NCBI RefSeq assembly: GCF_000170895.1
Contig: NZ_ABCS01000058.1
Span: forward strand, 1 to 62,588
Source of the DNA: Plesiocystis pacifica SIR-1
Lineage (GTDB): Bacteria; Myxococcota_A; Polyangia; Nannocystales; Nannocystaceae
Reading direction: 5' to 3'
DNA length: 62,588 nt
Of this stretch, positions 61,370 through 62,588 are shown piece after piece. Position 1 is the first letter of the stretch. Each line of letters starts with the position of its first letter. The notes below the pieces were generated by a model. The model saw only the letters and a program-made list of their open reading frames with translations. It searched no databases and had not been told where the DNA came from. The position numbers and the translations under genes are program-made.

Positions 61370-62588
61370 TGGCGCAGCGAGCGATGGCCGCTCTCATCTG
61401 GGACATCCAAGCGCAGCACCTCGACGAGGTCGAGTTTCTATTGGAGGCCCACGCCCGCGCCATGGCCTCGCCCAAGTACACCCTGGCGATGGTCGAGGCC
61501 GGCCTCGAGCGCCGCCTCCTCGCCCACGTCGACGGCCTGCGCGTCGGGGGCGAGGCCGCGCTCGCCAAGCTCCTGCTCCCGGCCCTCGCCGAGGGCGAGG
61601 TCGAGGATGACCACGAGCGGGCCGCGGCCGCGGCCTTCGTGATCCTCGAGAGCGCGGACGAGCCCGCCTGCGCCCGGGTCCTCGACGCCCTCGACGCGGC
61701 CTGCGTCCGGGGAGACCGGCGCGCCCGCGAGGGGCTGCGCGCGGCCCTGGGGCGGACCCGTCGGCGGGGCCTGGCGCCGTGGCTGGGGCGCGGCCTCGGG
61801 GGCCTCGACGCGGCGGTCGTGGCCGGTCGGATCGGCGCCCTCGCGGACCGCGGCGCCGATCCGGGGGCCGCCCTCGAGGCCTGGCTGGACCGCACCGACC
61901 CCGCGCTGTCCCTCGCCCTCGCCGAGCTCGCCCGCTTCGTCCGCGACTCGAGCCGGCGGGCCGCCCTCGCGCCCGCGCTGACTCGATGGATGGGAGACGC
62001 GAACCCCGAGCTGCGCCGCGCGGCGATCGACTGCGGGCTCATCCACGGCCTGCCGGGGGCCTGGCCCGCGCTCGTCGCCGAGGCCCGGGCCTCCCCCTCG
62101 CGCTGGGCCCTCGACTGGCTCGCCCGCCTCGGCGACGCGAGCGTGCACGCCTGGCTCGTGGCCCAGCTCCGCGAGCGCCCCGGCCCCGCCACGCTGTGGG
62201 CCGCCGGCTCGAGCGGCCGACCCCGCGCGCTCGAGGCCGCGCTCGAGCCCCGGCTCCTCGAGCACCCGAGCCTGGGCCGCCTCGCCGGCGAGGTCGCGTG
62301 CCGGATCGCCGGCGCCCCCGTCGAGGACGACGCGCTGTGGCTGGACCGCGGTCGACGACCCAGCGACGACCCCGAGCGGACCCTCCCCGCCCTCGAAGAC
62401 GACGCCCTCGAGGCCGAGCTGGTCCCCCACGAGGACCTCGCCGTGCGCCTCCCCGACCCCGAGGCCCTCCGCTCTTGGTGGGCCCAGCGGCGCGACGCCT
62501 TCGACCCCAGCCAGCGCTACTGCTGGGGTCGGCCCTTCGCCCTCCCGGCCGTGCGCGCGGCCCTGGACGAGGCGCCGCTGCGCCACCG
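61369..62588 (+). CDS. TIGR02270-family protein, truncated by window end
   Basis: From ATG 61369 the product opens MAQRAMAALIWDIQAQHLDE, then FLLEAHARAMASPKYTLAMV, GLERRLLAHVDGLRVGGEAA and many helical repeats. These match the TIGR02270 family of HEAT-like proteins, which are common in myxobacteria beside other orphan genes and whose function is unknown. About 406 residues are visible; the frame is open at the window end. It overlaps the AraC stop (TGATG), so the two are co-translated. The same frame is open back into the AraC gene only because of the G-run shift. Confidence 0.78.
   Translation, partial: MAQRAMAALIWDIQAQHLDEVEFLLEAHARAMASPKYTLAMVEAGLERRLLAHVDGLRVGGEAALAKLLLPALAEGEVEDDHERAAAAAFVILESADEPACARVLDALDAACVRGDRRAREGLRAALGRTRRRGLAPWLGRGLGGLDAAVVAGRIGALADRGADPGAALEAWLDRTDPALSLALAELARFVRDSSRRAALAPALTRWMGDANPELRRAAIDCGLIHGLPGAWPALVAEARASPSRWALDWLARLGDASVHAWLVAQLRERPGPATLWAAGSSGRPRALEAALEPRLLEHPSLGRLAGEVACRIAGAPVEDDALWLDRGRRPSDDPERTLPALEDDALEAELVPHEDLAVRLPDPEALRSWWAQRRDAFDPSQRYCWGRPFALPAVRAALDEAPLRH

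Noticed and set aside
60313..62588. Single fused AraC-TIGR02270 protein
   Set aside because: A one-base G-run shift explains the join; a normal AraC end and TGATG overlap are restored without it.

Overview
The window looks like a chromosomal segment of a high-GC deltaproteobacterium-type organism, most likely a myxobacterium (Myxococcota) close to the Nannocystis/Plesiocystis/Enhygromyxa group. This is inferred from the very GC-rich codon use, which creates huge antisense shadow frames, from lipoproteins with long Asp/Thr/Gly linkers after the lipobox, and from TIGR02996, TIGR02270, AgmX-like C-terminal and pseudokinase proteins. No rRNA, tRNA, phage module, insertion sequence or CRISPR array was seen.

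Layout. 1-1.6 kb: four tandem copies of a unit made of the 3' tail of the neighbouring gene plus a foldback repeat. 1.5-13.3 kb: a membrane/zinc-ribbon protein, a C45 acyltransferase-type hydrolase, a zinc-ribbon pseudokinase, a four-helix membrane protein, a VIT/vWA protein, a two-helix membrane protein, and a deacetylase-like gene coupled to a small protein with a doubled HNC-AHPL motif. 13.4 kb: a second copy of the foldback repeat. 13.6-20.3 kb: a lytic transglycosylase divergent from a fatty-acid beta-oxidation pair (FadN-type dehydrogenase/hydratase and thiolase). 20.4-32.2 kb: a secreted and surface region with a zincin lipoprotein, Asp/Thr-rich lipoproteins, an IgGFc-binding-type lipoprotein, a frameshifted metalloprotease, a dihaem cytochrome c peroxidase and a beta-propeller lipoprotein, plus a methyltransferase and a macro-domain protein. 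32.2-43.2 kb: two TIGR02996 paralogues, an esterase, a PAP2 phosphatase, an LRR protein, a TPR-like periplasmic protein, a GNAT protein and small envelope proteins. 43.3-53.6 kb: two R2K-type ATP-grasp genes, one of them frameshifted, flanking a TetR/hypothetical/SDR operon, followed by a TetR gene and a tolC/MFP/RND efflux operon. 53.6-62.6 kb: a DUF4166 protein and membrane partner, a decayed HEAT-like gene, an AgmX-type protein, a Cys-rich lipoprotein behind an orphan VgrG, a VOC protein, and an AraC regulator coupled to a TIGR02270 protein cut by the window end.

Functional themes are fatty-acid oxidation, drug or solvent efflux, type VI secretion tip, cell-wall remodelling and a large extracytoplasmic protein repertoire. 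The most unusual DNA-level features are foldback elements at convergent gene ends. One hairpin family occurs at two loci with compensatory stem changes. Several genes carry single-base frameshifts, partly in G homopolymers, so either sequencing error or real decay must be considered.
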